From Psococerastis gibbosa (lineage: Eukaryota; Arthropoda; Insecta; Psocodea; Psocidae): DNA of 64,000 nucleotides. This document shows positions 1-11,279 of the stretch, piece by piece. Made by a program: the position numbers and the translations under genes. The notes beneath the pieces are model-generated. The model was not told the DNA's origin. It ran no database searches and saw nothing but the letters and a program-made list of their open reading frames with translations. The DNA is taken from the NCBI GenBank assembly GCA_963971405.1, contig OZ020492.1, forward strand, positions 310,001-374,000, read 5' to 3'. Every line of letters begins with the position of its first letter. The first letter of the stretch is position 1.

Positions 1-1161
1 CTGCTGACACGAGGTAACCAAGAAAGCTGATTGACCCAACGCCGAGGGTACACTTGCTAGGATTAATGACTAGGCCATATTCTCGGAATCGTTGGAAGAG
101 TTGACGTAGGTGTGATTCGTGCTCCTGCTTATCACTCGATGCAACCAGTACGTCGTCGATGTATGAATATGCCCACGGGAGGTCGCGTAGGATGTTATCC
201 ATGAAGCGTTGGAAGGTTTGAGCAGCATTGCGAAGACCGAATGTCATGAATGGGAATTCGAAAAGGCCGAACGGAGTATTTATTGCTGTCTTTGGAATGT
301 CACCATTGGAAACTGGTATCTGGGTGAATGCTTTGACCAGGTCTATTTTGCTGAATACGGTTTTTCCTCGCAATTCTGCACTGAAATCTGCGATGTGGCG
401 GACTGGGTACGCGTCAGGAATTGTTCGAGCATTGAGCCGTCTGTAGTCCCCGCATGGGCGCCATGAATGGTCGCTTTTAGGTACTAGGTGTAATGGTGAG
501 GCCCATGGGCTGTCGGACGGACGACATACGCCGGTCTGGATCATGTCGTTGAACTCCTTTTTGGCGATAATAAACTTGTCCGGGGCCAACCGGCGTGGGC
601 GAGCGGAGACGGGAGGTCCGTCTGTCGTTCTAATGTAGTGGACCGTGGAGTGTTTGACCTGGTCTGTGGGTTGTCTCGGCCGCGTGAGGTCGCTAAACTC
701 CTCAATTATTACTTTTAGACTGGCCGGGGTACTGTGCGGTATTGTTAAGGTAGAAACGCTAGGTTGCTTGGAGGGGCTTTGACACAGGTTCGCCTTGCGA
801 TGCGTTGTCCCGTCGATCAGCTTTGAGTTCTGGAGATCCACCAGCAAATTAGAGGCTGCGAGAAAGTCTGCACCGATGATGGGTTGCGTGACATCGGCAA
901 TGATGAAATTCCAACGGAAACTGCGTCGTAATCCCAGGTCCAGTTGTTGAGCTGTTGTTCCGTACGTATTGATGATTGTGCCATTGGCGGCAGTCAGCTC
1001 GAGTTGAGTACGACGGAGCGGTAGGTTGAGACGGGCACGTGGAAAAACGCAGATGTCGGACCCTGTGTCAATGAGATAACGTATCTTGGTGCAAGGGTCC
1101 GTGATAAGAAGGCGATGTGAGGTTTTAAGCAGGTGTGTAGTGGCGCAGGCAGGCCCTGCCT
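1..1161 (-). CDS. Pol of the Gypsy element: protease and reverse transcriptase (partial)
   Basis: The minus strand encodes an aspartic protease with LIDTGSD near 1070, then a linker, then a reverse transcriptase with PWASPLHLVPK, the IDLVKAF palm motif, FGLRNAAQTFQRFMD and the catalytic YIDD near 155. The frame runs off the left edge, so RNase H and integrase are not visible. The domain order is that of Ty3/Gypsy pol. Confidence 0.88.
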
Positions 1162-2082
1162 TTACTGGCTGCGATCGTCGTTTTTCGGAAATCTGCATGG
1201 CTGCTGGCACTTTCTGGCCTTCCTCCCATAGGTTTGGTGGTAAAAACACCAAGTTGGGTCTTGTTTAGGCGCTGGTGAACGGAACTGGCGCTGGAACCGT
1301 GGCTGTGTGGCACGTTGTCCGTATCTGTCGGCGAACTGTGCCTGTAGAGCCGCGACGTTCTCTGTTAACGTCTTCAATAGGTCCACAGGGGCCATTGTGC
1401 ACTCAAGAATCCGGTCACGTGTTGCTGAATTGATGGTGGCCATCTTGTCGGCGAGGTTCGCGACGTCACCTAGTGACAGGTGATCATGACCGATGATTGC
1501 CAATTGTATAGCGTGCGGGAGGCGAGACGTCCAAATGGTGCGTAAAACCGAGTCTGATATGGCTTTCTCTGCGAGGGCCCGCAGTCTCCGGAGAAAAGAG
1601 CTGGGAGTTTTGTCCCCTATGTCTTCCGACATTAGTAGCTGAATGCGACTGCTTGCTGGAAGACTCATTCGTTGGATTAACTGCGTTTTTAGCTCAGTGT
1701 ATGGGTTTACTGGTACTGGGGCAGCTAACAAATCTGAGATCTCGCTGAGGGTACTTTGGTCGAGCGCTGAAAGGACGTGGTAATATTTCGTCGTTTCCAT
1801 TGTGACCCCAGCAAGTGCGAACTGAGCCTCCGCTTGAGTGAACCACAGTGCCGGTGACAGGTTGGCCGACTGTGTCCAGAAGGGTGGAAGCTTGACCGAG
1901 ACTGCCATCGTACTAGCAGGGCCTGTCATCTTGGTTGTAGCCGTGGGTGTCGGTGTTGTGGCTGTAGCAGTTGTAGCTGTAGCGGTTGTAGCTGTAGCGG
2001 TCGTAGCTGTAGCGGTTGTAGCTGTAGCGGTTGTAGCTGTAGCGGTCGTAGCTGTAGCGGTTGTGGCTGTGGTCTGCGGCAT
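1162..2082 (-). CDS. Gag polyprotein of the Gypsy element
   Basis: This 306-codon frame encodes a capsid-type gag. After a low-complexity Thr/Ala N-terminus comes the KLPPFW...PALWFTQAEAQF block, typical of arthropod Gypsy gag, then a helical capsid region and a C-terminal zinc-knuckle-like CFYHQTYG segment. The Thr/Ala head is produced by a 15-bp tandem repeat, so the true start is uncertain. Pol follows in a different frame, as is common in the family. Confidence 0.85.
   Translation of the reverse strand: MPQTTATTATATTATATTATATTATATTATATTATATTATATTPTPTATTKMTGPASTMAVSVKLPPFWTQSANLSPALWFTQAEAQFALAGVTMETTKYYHVLSALDQSTLSEISDLLAAPVPVNPYTELKTQLIQRMSLPASSRIQLLMSEDIGDKTPSSFLRRLRALAEKAISDSVLRTIWTSRLPHAIQLAIIGHDHLSLGDVANLADKMATINSATRDRILECTMAPVDLLKTLTENVAALQAQFADRYGQRATQPRFQRQFRSPAPKQDPTWCFYHQTYGRKARKCQQPCRFPKNDDRSQ
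1951..2079. repeat. 15-bp tandem repeat inside gag
   Basis: About eight copies of a 15-bp unit, GCTGTAGCGGTTGTA on the plus strand with one or two variable bases, lie at the gag N-terminus. They keep the reading frame and encode a Thr/Ala run. Confidence 0.85.
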
Positions 2083-2162
2083 CTTGCAGGTTGTGGCTGT
2101 GCTGCTGCGGTGAATGTAGCTGCTCCGGGGTGGTTTCCACCGCCTATGGCCGGATGAGACGT

Positions 2163-2460
2163 TCTGGAGGCTGGAACTGGAACTGGAACGGGCTGGAACT
2201 GGCTGGAAGCTGGAACTGGCTGGAACTGGAACTGGCTGGAAGCTGGAAGCTGGAACTGGCTGGAACTGGAACTGGCTGGAACTGGAACTGGCTGGAACTG
2301 GAGCTGGCTGGAACTGGAGCTGGCTGGAACTGGAGCTGGCTGGAACTGGCTGGAACTGGCTGGAATTGGCTGGAACTGGAATTGGCTGGAACTGGAATTG
2401 GCTGGAACTGGAACTGGCTGGAACTGGAGCTGGAACTGGAGCTGGAACTGGAATCTGGAA
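2163..2460. repeat. GGAACTGGCT minisatellite in the Gypsy leader
   Basis: About 300 bp are built from GGCTGGAACT and GGAACT subunits in variable order, between the gag start and the LTR. Reading frames across it, rich in Gln/Phe/Ser on one strand and Trp/Leu/Glu on the other, are by-products of the repeat. Confidence 0.9.
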
Positions 2461-2491
2461 GGCTGCTTGTTCCGTTGTCGAGGGTCACCAA

Positions 2492-2878
2492 TGTAGCTTG
2501 TCGAAGGACGATGCAATTGAATAGGCAGTGTAGACTTGAATTGGTTTGTATTGCAGTGCTTCGACTCAAGTTAGAGTAATTTAACACACAGTGGTTACAA
2601 TATGAGCTGTGAGACGAGAACGATACATGCTTACAATTAATATTGAATTTGATCCAGCCTGCTTCCATATAGAAAAACCAACTCTGTGTCCACAGCTAAA
2701 GGAGCTGATGAGACACAGAGGGTAGATTAAAGATATTATTGAATAAGAGAAATAAATACGTAAAAGGAAGATTGAGGAATATTGAATTATCTGAATGTGA
2801 ACAGCGCCATCTAACGGGAAAAAGGTGAAGCTGGAAGCAGACTGGTTATTACACATGTGGGACTAAGTGGTCCCCACA
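2492..2878 (-). repeat. 5' LTR of the Gypsy element (387 bp)
   Basis: Read on the minus strand it begins TGTGGGGACC and ends GCTACA, giving the TG...CA ends of an LTR, and it is followed at once by the TTGGTGACCC leader. The outer 25 bp are nearly self-complementary around an ACTTAGT core. The bases outside it (AGCT, 2879-2882) would be the target duplication, but the other end is not in the window. Confidence 0.75.
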
Positions 2879-4285
2879 AGCTAAATACAAGTGGCTTAGG
2901 TCAGAAAAAAATACACAAGGTAGACTGTATTAATGGTTTTATTATTCAAGTTGCTACTGCTTCACTCAACGTTTGTTAACAATCGTAAAAATGTAATGGG
3001 GCGGGTAATGCGGATAAAAAATCTTGTTATCCTAAGAGTTTTTAGTGAAGAACTAGGTGTACTATACCCCAACAAACAGTGATTTAAAGAGGAAAGTGTG
3101 ACAAACCACCTCCCCCCCTCCCCCTTGGCTCTTACATATATTATCTTTTTTGGTTTTGAAAATCTGGCCATCTTAGGTAAGTGATAAATAATAAAAATGA
3201 AAAATAAACATATATTTGCAAACAGACCTAAAACAGGGGCGTTTAACTTCAATGGAGGTTTTCGTTATACGCGGGAACTGTTCTGATTGGCCCTGACCCA
3301 AACCCACGATAGCCAACCGTGAAATTGTATTTTTTTTTTAATTTGATGTTGGTAAAACCTGTTTGTGATTTACTACAAACATCCCGTGGCTGCAGATCCT
3401 TGTCAACATGGCGGCTAGTGTAGCCTCTATAAGCTAAGTACAGGGTTGAGACTGAGTCAGATATCCGTTCTGCAATGTGTAAGACTTCGACATATTTAAC
3501 GTTGATACTTATCTCTGATATTTGGCTTATGGTTAAGGGGTGCCCCGTAAGGGTTACTATGCCTCCCGCCGTTCTAGTTAATAAATTTCTATGAAAACAA
3601 CGGACATTCCGACATTGGACAACACACAGCGGCCTTTAATAATATTATAAATTTTTAATAAGTTTTGTGAGCCAATATAAATTTGAACTACGACGGGAAG
3701 TGAGGTGAGTAAACATATTTCATGTGCCTGTTTTTTTAAACATTTTCAGTTGTATACCATCCAACACCTTACATATATTACATGGTTTTAATTTTCAAAA
3801 TGGAAAATCGTTAGCATGTGCAACTCATTTGTGTAGCAAAACAACTAAAATTTGTTTAATTCATCATTCATTCCTTGTTTGTGAAGTGTTCAAGTGAGAA
3901 GGAAAAATAGTAAAAGGTACATTTGGTAAATTACAATTTTTTAAATAAATTTTTTTTAAACCTACGCACTCACTTTGTTAGATCTCTTGTCAGTGCTATG
4001 AGATATGCCCGTAAGATGTTAGCACAACCATATATGCCTAGTTAACAAAAAAATGTGAAATGTGTGACCTACAATAATTTAATCACGTTAAGTTGGACAC
4101 TTACGAGTCAGTTTCGACCATGTGTAAGAGGTTATTTGAACCCACAACGTGGAAGTAATTGTTTGAAAAAGGAAAATTACGTTACAATTGCATTTTAATC
4201 TACACAATAACTTGATACACAAATTGCACCTTAATGTAGCTGGCATATACAACCTAACTTGTGTGTTGACAGTGACCTTATTCCA
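2879..4285. other. Gene-free AT-rich stretch
   Basis: I see no convincing exon here. A CAACATGGCGGC sequence at 3404-3415 matches the YY1-type motif found in some animal promoters, and a GTGAGT donor-like site lies near 3703, but the ATG at 3408 opens only a ten-codon frame. Confidence 0.5.
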
Positions 4286-4500
4286 CTAACATTTTAACTG
4301 TGGAATGGATGAAGAAACTCTTGAGCATATTCTCCTGCAATGGTCCATTCCAAGCAGGGAGAAGGACTTACTCGTGACGGCAGTGGGAGGAGGAGGAATA
4401 GAAAAAATTCTGGGACGGAAGAATCTTTGGGCACTGGTGAATGAATCATCTGGCCATCGGCATCACCTGAAGCTGGAACCCAGTAGTAAGAAGTAAGAAA
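4286..4500 (+). pseudogene. LINE ORF2 C-terminal remnant
   Basis: The frame reads CGMDEETLEHILLQ near 4300, which resembles the Cys/His-rich tail (C..D.ETLEHIL..C) at the end of I/R1/Jockey-type LINE polyproteins. The expected Cys after LLQ is a Trp. The rest of the LINE is absent, so this is a short 5'-truncated copy. Confidence 0.5.
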
Positions 4501-4587
4501 ATGGCAGTCGTCGGTGCTGACAAGTTGAACTCCATAGTGCAAAGTAAGTATTTTCTAGCAATCTCAGATAGGGGTGACGATAGTATA

Positions 4588-4891
4588 TTAAGGGTGTACA
4601 GCCCGTAGGAAATTGGCAGCCCGAGATAATTAACTAATCATGTTATTTAACATTTGTCTCATTAAAGTTGTAAAAGACTACTTCATGCATCCTATGATAA
4701 GATATAGTATTTCTAATATTTTAAATTGTAGCTTTTTCATCGACATGATAATATTTTGTAAACAATAACCTTATTATATGATGCATAAAGTAGACTTCTA
4801 CAACTGAAATGAGCCAAATCTTTAATAACTTGCTAAGTTAATTAAATAAAGTTTTAAATTTCGGGCTGACAATTTCCTATGGGCTCTTTAA
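4588..4891. mobile_element. TTAA-flanked palindromic MITE, copy 1
   Basis: The element lies between TTAA at 4588-4591 and TTAA at 4888-4891. The ends are inverted: GGGTGTACAGCCCGTAGGAA on the left, and a matching CCTATGGGCTC end on the right. Inner parts also pair, for example around TTCATGCATC on the left and GATGCATAAAGTAG on the right. A TTAA duplication points to the piggyBac or Kolobok superfamily. There is no coding capacity. Confidence 0.75.
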
Positions 4892-5224
4892 CTAATCTGC
4901 TATTTTTCCTTTCCTATGTGTAGACCTACGCTATTATAACGAAAGCATTGGCATTTCGAGTACCTATTCGACAGATTTACATGCTGCTTTTACGGTTCCA
5001 GAAACAGGAAAAGTGACACTATCTATGTTGTTAGATTTGTGGAAATATCCTTGTGTAACGGACTGGTGCGAGTTTACCCAAATATGCTTTCATTTTTATT
5101 AATTAGTGTAGGTAATGTCAAATTTCCATGGTCAGTAATTGTACCATCGCTGCCTACTCATGTTCCGATCAATTAGAAACCTATAATGGAAATTAATATA
5201 TAAATGATCAATTACGGTACCTAC

Positions 5225-5292
5225 AGTATATGAAGTGGCAAGGTATTAAGATGCGCAGGTCTCTACACACCATGTGATCGGAGAAAGGAGAA
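5225..5292 (+). repeat. SINE family B fragment
   Basis: The segment GTCTCTACACACCATGTGAT and its flanks match the middle of SINE family B (fuller copies at 31675-31842 and 32187-32366). Both ends are lost. Confidence 0.6.
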
Positions 5293-5379
5293 GCATCGTT
5301 ACTTTTTCTTCTTCATATTTGTGCGGGTAGTTTGGCTTATCATATCATTTGAACTTTCAGGAGATGTCATGTCAGCGAT

Positions 5380-5625
5380 TTATTAAGAGAATCTAGTTCG
5401 GGATGATCATGCATGCCGCCTTGATAAGGAGGAGAAAGATAGACGTGATGCTGGAAGAAGAAGACATTGTTCGCTATGCAAAAGCCTGAAGGATTCGGTT
5501 TATTGGCGGCGAATGGCTCATCACCGAGCAAGGGAAGGCTCGCAACCGATGAAGAGTATAGGTGGAACCTGCACAAGATGTCAGTCTCGACTTTCCAGAA
5601 GAAGAGCAAGGACGAGAATGTATTC
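5380..5625 (+). pseudogene. LINE ORF2 remnant
   Basis: One frame shows EEDIVRYAKA near 5455, followed in the same region by RIRLIGGEW, resembling the (D/E)DI.RYIKA.RIRWLGH block near the end of RTE/Jockey-like LINE reverse transcriptases. A stop interrupts it, and the later part reads open only in another frame (5467-5736), so it is decayed. I do not believe the 89-codon frame is a gene. Confidence 0.5.
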
Positions 5626-5739
5626 CTATTTCCACATAACAATCTATTTCGACGTGTTGATACATTACATTTCGAGCTATTCACGTTATCACAAATAATT
5701 TGTAGATGGATTTTGTATGGACTGAGTTCAATTTAGTAA

Positions 5740-6590
5740 TAAAAAGAAATGTATATTTCTTAATAAGTATAATGTGCGTTGGTCATTGAGTATTTCTTAA
5801 TTTTGTATTTAATATGTTAGGTACGGCTTAGTGTGGAACTATGAAAAAAAAATAGTTTGTTTAAAATAAGGTGAATACTAACAACGTTGTCAGAGTACAT
5901 ACCAGAGTAGTCATTAAAAATCAATTATATAATACAAAATAGGTCAATATAATATTAAATAGGAAGGGAGCGCGAGCCGGGCCGGCCGGGGCCCCGGCCA
6001 CACAAAATTTGAAAAAAGGAGCGAATGATTCAGACGCGGGAGGGCCAACGTTATTATTATTTTTTTTTTTGGCAGTTGGCAGTCTTTCCCTAACAAAATA
6101 TTAACATTGAGTTAACGTTCTTATATATTATGTTGTTCTGTGACCTAAAAGTCCAATAAAATGCAAATCTATTGTAGTTCGACAGCCTACGGCTATAGAG
6201 ATTAAGAATAAACATGGTAAATCTACACTTAAATAATTTTTTATTAAAATTGTTTAAATGGACGAAATAACGTTAGTCTTATCAAATATGTAATTTTATT
6301 TAATTTTTTTTAATCATGGTTATTATTGTTAATGGTAATCAAATGATGAATTGTTTTAGTGTGTAACTCAAATAGCATCTGTAGGCTATGTCTACGAATT
6401 GTAATTGGAATTGTAACGCAATTTCTTATATATTATGAATGGTATGACCTTGGTCTCTCATATCATTTATATAATGAAAATAAAGGCTTATTATTATTAT
6501 TATTTATGACTAAACACAAAACACTCAACATTAATGAATGCTGTTTGCATATGCATAAAAGTGCAGGCGTTCTCCTGTAAATGGTCCAGC
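5740..6590. other. Gene-free stretch with a GC island and LINE-like tail
   Basis: The stretch is mostly AT-rich. A GC-only patch at 5976-5999 contains the perfect palindrome GGCCGGGGCCCCGGCC (5984-5999). The (ATT)n run near 6490-6510, preceded by AATAAAGGC, looks like a LINE 3' tail. Confidence 0.5.
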
Positions 6591-6592
6591 CC

Positions 6593-6862
6593 GGTACACA
6601 CGGACGATCCTCGCAGTCGCGATTACCCGACGTCTTTTCCATTGTAAGGATTAGGGCTTGGTAAATGGTTGGCGCAAACCCACTGAATCTACTTCAGAAG
6701 ATTCCTATGGTCTGACGTGTCTATGGGAAAACCGTGCACTAAACGTGCTGTCGGCACTCGGCTTCACGCCAGTTTCCAAAATCGTCAAGAAATAATCTGA
6801 TAGCTGGTTACAATGGACAAAACGCCGGCAAATCGCGACTGCGAGAATCATCCGTGCGTATC
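6593..6862. mobile_element. 270-bp TIR element (MITE)
   Basis: The ends form an inverted repeat of about 32 bp with roughly five mismatches: the left end contains CCTCGCAGTCGCGATT and the right end AATCGCGACTGCGAGAAT. The interior has no long frame. No target duplication is clear, so the superfamily is open. Confidence 0.75.
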
Positions 6863-7014
6863 ATTGTTATAATCGTCATCGTTTTATCATGATTGCCACT
6901 TGGCAATTTAAAGCCGAACTGCTCTATATGCACTAATTCCGAAAAATATTTTCTTTTCATGGTTATAATAAATTTTTCTTTTCTTATTTTTTTAAATTTT
7001 TTAAAGGATTATTC

Positions 7015-7168
7015 GCATACAAACAATTCAATGAATGCATCGAAATAACCTCTACAATCGTCTTTGTAGGTAATACCTGTATTGAGTTACGACAGGTCAC
7101 CGATCGCATGATGTGTAGAGACTCGCACAAGTACGAGCAACCTACCACTATGTCATCGAAGGAATTAG
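7015..7168 (-). repeat. SINE family B copy
   Basis: This is a minus-strand copy. It holds the recognisable core CGATCGCATGATGTGTAGAG, the ACAAACAATTCAATGAATG end and the CACTATGTCATCGAAG head, all diverged from the other copies. Confidence 0.7.
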
Positions 7169-7227
7169 TATTTGCATATTAAGATACACTTGGGCATCAT
7201 CCGTTTTTATTATTATCCTAATCCTTT

Positions 7228-7355
7228 GGGAGAGGTAAGCAGTTTTGTTGGCAGAATTCAGTTGTCGTTGCGTGCGGCAAGAAGTTGATAGCTGGATGCG
7301 ATCTGGTTTTGCTCGATCCCAAATAATTTTTTTGTATACGCCACAGAACCATTTG
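7228..7355 (+). repeat. Dispersed repeat D copy
   Basis: It shares TTGGTAGAATTC-like, AGAAGTTGATAGCT and GCGATCTGGT blocks with copies at 17200-17365, 55785-55915 and 61395-61480. The class is unknown; it may be a SINE or a LINE 3' end. Confidence 0.6.
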
Positions 7356-7769
7356 CTATTGGACAGATTACTGGTCTGGCTTTACGAGGATCCACAGTAC
7401 AATGACTGCACTGTTAAAGTTAACCAACGATACAACAAGCTAAGGGCGAACGACGAAGCAATGTTAGTTATCCTTGTTATATGTTACAGTGTTGCTTTGA
7501 AAAAAAACAGGCGCGAAATATTGGGAGTTTTCAAATTTTAACTGCAGTTTAGACATCAGTGATTTATTAACGACCATGACTTATTCATATTACTGCAAAG
7601 AGAGGAGCCGAGGGGACATTAATACATTTTTAAAAAAATGTTTTTAGTGTTTTTAATACTCATCGTTAGGCCATGCGCGAGGCCTATACCAAAGCGTGAA
7701 ATGGCGACAAAGGAAAGCAGTTTCCATATTGGCCTTAATTATTTCAATATGAGTAAAACTAAAACTAAA

Positions 7770-8561
7770 ACTATCTGTGAAAATAATGGAGAATTCCAAG
7801 TGATGCTCATGGATGTATAAAAGAGCCTGTAATATTGCAAATAGTTCAGCTGAATAAACCGTTGTGTATGGTAAGAGAGTGTACATATACTTTTCCTTTC
7901 CTATCACAAAAGCTGCACCGACTCTGTCATCTTTTTTGGATCCGTATGTATATAAATGGGTCCACTTAGGTTCAGGGTGTCCATTTTTAATCTCAGCAAA
8001 GTGGGCCAAATATAAGGAAGTATGGGTAGTTTGTTTTGAATGGCTATTTAGGGATAGGTTGATACACAGCTTTGGCGCAAGCCACGAAGGAGTCCCATCG
8101 TTCAGATCAGCATAAGAGGGCCACAGTGTAAGGCGGGATAAATCTATTCTACTTGCCATGTTGTAGTACCGTATACATACAGGTTTAGAAGCTCTAGGTC
8201 GGTGGAGGTATATTTCATCGCATGCATTTGAGTGTATCGAGGGATACGCAGGGTGGTCAGGGCTATTGTCAACGCGGATACAGTATTTTAATGTTGCCCT
8301 TATAATTCTGTAGCGCAGTGGGGGTTCGTTTGCCTCCACACAAAGACTTGCAACGGGGCTTGTTTTGAACGCTCCCAAGCATATTCTGAGTGCATTATGA
8401 TGGATAGAATTCAGACTCTGTAGTAACACATTACTAGCGGAATTATATACTATACAGCCGTAATCCAGGCGCGACCTAATGAGTGCGCGGTAAAGAATAA
8501 GCAATGTTTCCCTATTTTGTTCTTGCCTTCCTATATGTATACGTAGCATAAGCAGGCGCAT
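7770..8561 (-). pseudogene. I-clade-like LINE remnant: RT end plus RNase H
   Basis: About 264 codons are open on the minus strand. The N-terminal half has YRALIRSRLDYGCIVYNSAS, the thumb-side signature of I/Jockey-type reverse transcriptases. The C-terminal half is an RNase H domain with YTYGSKKDDRVGAAFV, YSAELFAILQAL and IIFTDS. The first catalytic Asp of RNase H (normally YTDGSK) is Tyr here, so the domain would be inactive. The frame then runs into an unrelated AAAACT repeat at 7755-7775. The endonuclease and RT core are missing. Confidence 0.8.
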
Positions 8562-8678
8562 CTAGAATGAGTCCAAGGAGGGGGCTAAGATTAAATTTCT
8601 ATTTTTTTTTTTTTTTTAATAGGGCTGAAATATTGGGGTTTTACGCATTTTCAGAGCAATAAAGGTTCTATATTATTA

Positions 8679-8724
8679 TGCTCGATTGTATTAATTACCT
8701 ATAGGTAATTAATACAATCGAGCA
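8679..8724. repeat. Perfect 46-bp palindrome
   Basis: Bases 8679-8701 are followed, with no spacer, by their exact reverse complement at 8702-8724. The centre is TACCTATAGGTA. It sits in gene-free DNA next to a G-rich run (8727-8742). Confidence 0.95.
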
Positions 8725-8789
8725 CAAGGGGGGCCCGGGGGTCTTACGTATTTTGAGGACCCTAATGCGTTCCAAACGTTAATGAAGCA

Positions 8790-8855
8790 TTGTTGGTTCG
8801 ATTCCCACACTTGCTGCATTTTTTGATTATTTGACCATTTGTTTCCTAGTCAAAT
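8790..8855 (+). repeat. SINE family A head remnant
   Basis: GCATTGTTGGTTCGATTCCC followed by ACACTTGCTGCATTTT matches the box B region and flank of SINE family A. The box A half is not recognisable. Confidence 0.55.
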
Positions 8856-10890
8856 CAAGCTTCTGCTTTGACTTCCATCACTACTACACTACTCAATATA
8901 GAGTTTCCCAGGATCTACCAGCCTCCGACCTTCGTTGCGTTGTTGTGCCACAGTCGTTGTTTCAGAGCCCCCCCCCCCCCATGGCGATGTTGACGACTTT
9001 ATAATCTAATCCAGCAGCCACGTACCTGGGGGCTAGGAGGCTGCACACTGGATAGAATTGGACTTTGCAGACGTGCACGTTTTACTACATACTATAGAGT
9101 GGCAACTCCCCCCCCCCTTCCAAAAAAAATCCTGGTTACGGTCCTGCGGAACCCAGAGCTCAACAGTATAGTTGTCGCAGTCCTGTCTATGAAAGTAATG
9201 CGAGGCATAAATTAAGAGTGAGTGACGGGTTTTGTGGGCCATAGTAATATAAAAACAAAGCCGAGTGGCAGGTAGACGAATGCGGCAATCAAATGCCCGT
9301 ACAAATTAGCCTGTTAGTTGGTGTTTGTTAAAAATAATGGCGTCGCTTACTCTGGCGCAATGCCACCCCTGCACGCCACTCCATCATACCGTCAAAGTGG
9401 CCCCACTTCATCGAAATTGTGGCCAAAATTTGGAGAATGTGAACGAGCTCTTGCTTATCGATACATTACGAGCGGGCGGACCCATATATGCATTGGCGTC
9501 CAAAATATTTGGGGGTGCTTTGAGCTCCAATATTTAACTTTCCCTACACTATTACCGCGGTTTTTAAATAAATAAATAAATAAAATAAATAATAATCATT
9601 TATTTGCAAACAGATCTAAAAGTAAAAAAAATTCAAATTTTGTACTGATCACTGACAGCTGACAAACCCTCATTCTAGCTAGTCGGAGAGGTGCAATTGC
9701 ATCCTAGTTGGAATCAGACGGCAATGCAATATAATATATGACCTGGCTAGCCTACACAGCATTAAACTGTCGTAATATGAAAATCAAGAGCTTAATCCCC
9801 TCAGCAAATTAAAAATCTGCGCAACTGACCGTGTGTGACATTGGGACCCACCACAGAAATTGACCGCGAAAAGACTTATAAAAGGTTCTTTTTTCATTTT
9901 CGAACTTTTATTTCGAGTTTATTTTCCGAGGGGTCCGATTTCTCATTGGGACTCACTGATCTTGCCCATGCACCTGAGAAAATGAGGCACCCAAGAATAC
10001 TCTTTTTACACAGAATTAAATTTCCTGAAAAATTGTAGAGGGATCATTTGGATAACGCACCAATTAGAAGAAATTTTCTTATAAAAGAACCGGCGGAGTT
10101 CTATATAGACTTCCACCTCCACCAAAATAAGTTTTGAATTTCAGGTGCCACTTTTTGCTCAGGCAATTAAGAAATTCACAGTCATACAGCCATTTCCATT
10201 CCATTGGTTTTATCTGTTGAATGAATGAATTAATTAATTGCTTATCTCCAATCTTTACAAATACAATATAAGCTTAGTATACAAAAAAGAACAGGTTTTC
10301 CATATGGGCTAGGCCAGTTTTAGGGAGAATTTTTAAAGTTATGATAAGATTTTAAAGATAAGATTAACTGATATAAAGCAACATAAACTTTGTTGCATGT
10401 ATGTATCCTATGTAAATATATATGTATGGTATTGTATTGTATCGTATTGTATGGAGTACGAGGTGTGTGCGTGATGGGTTGAGGACATTTTTTATTTTTT
10501 ATATTACATCTGTCCGATTTGGTAATGCAAAACTGCAGTCCCGCACTGGACATAGAGGTTGCCCAGGGACCATCTAAAACGGTTTGCCTAACTTTCTACC
10601 ACATTTGTCAGTTCTGAACCACCACTGTTAATATCCCTGTTCAGTTCTTGAGGTGATGAATGAATTAATGAATTAATATATTTTAATACAATAATACTAT
10701 GCAATAATATACAATACAACAACAATTTATAAAAATCACGCCACTGGGCAAATGCCCGAGTGGGGCCTACATCCGTTAACACAACGAAATACTATACTAA
10801 AAGTTAGGTAGGTCGAGACATGCTGTCTGTGCCCTCGATCCCGTAGCAGGGCGACCAATTCTCCCTTCTCTGAGTCGTAGTGACGTACCG
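8856..10890. other. Gene-free stretch with MITE debris
   Basis: I found no exon. C runs at 8970-8982 and 9108-9118, and TCCTGGTTACGGTCCTG ending near 9147, look like right ends of the G/C-run MITEs described elsewhere in this window. AT-rich simple repeats (AAAT at 9568-9590, TTAA/TGAA near 10225 and 10660) make up much of the rest. Confidence 0.5.
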
Positions 10891-10899
10891 TACCTTCGT

Positions 10900-11015
10900 T
10901 CCACCTGAAGAATGTCAGAAGACTGCAGGGGCGTCCACGAAACCACTTGAAGGATGAACAAACAGACCTCCGCATGTTGGGAGTCCGCATAGATGGTGGA
11001 AGAGTACAGTTTGTC
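10900..11015 (+). pseudogene. Short LINE ORF2 remnant
   Basis: The plus-strand frame reads RPRNHLKDEQTDLRMLGVR, close to the [17 protein letters not shown] block near the C-terminus of RTE/Jockey-like LINE polyproteins. Nothing else of the element is visible. Confidence 0.45.
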
Positions 11016-11279
11016 AAGGGAAGTAGAGCAGGTAGAAGAACATGAACAAGAACAAAGAAAAGGAAGATGAAGAATAGGATATGAACGTTTTCTTCCAGCA
11101 TCTACAGGACTACTCCTGATCCTGATGTGAGATGGAAGTGGTTTTTAGATTGGGTCGGCAAAGTGGCCTTGCAAAAGATTGAACGCTCAGTCAGACCCTC
11201 ACTACCTGGATGCTACCCTGAATCACACATGTATTGATACCATGCTAGTGACGAAAGGGGGCAAGTAAAGGCACAGGTG

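Larger units (their letters stand above)
1..2878 (-). mobile_element. Ty3/Gypsy LTR retrotransposon, 5' part
   Basis: A minus-strand element enters from the left edge. From its 5' end it has an LTR (2492-2878), a leader beginning TTGGTGACCC directly after the LTR, gag, and pol as far as the reverse transcriptase. The leader form and gag type are usual for arthropod-type Metaviridae. The integrase and 3' LTR lie outside the window, so wholeness and age by LTR divergence cannot be judged. It is treated here as an old element copy. Confidence 0.9.

Noticed and set aside
2061-2668. Trp/Leu/Glu-rich and Gln/Ser-rich frames on both strands
   Set aside because: All are readings of the GGAACTGGCT minisatellite in the Gypsy leader.
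3408-3437. Start of a gene at ATGGCGGCTAGT
   Set aside because: The frame stops after ten codons and no in-frame donor was found before the stop.
5467-5736. 89-codon gene
   Set aside because: The region overlaps LINE motifs in another frame and has no support of its own.
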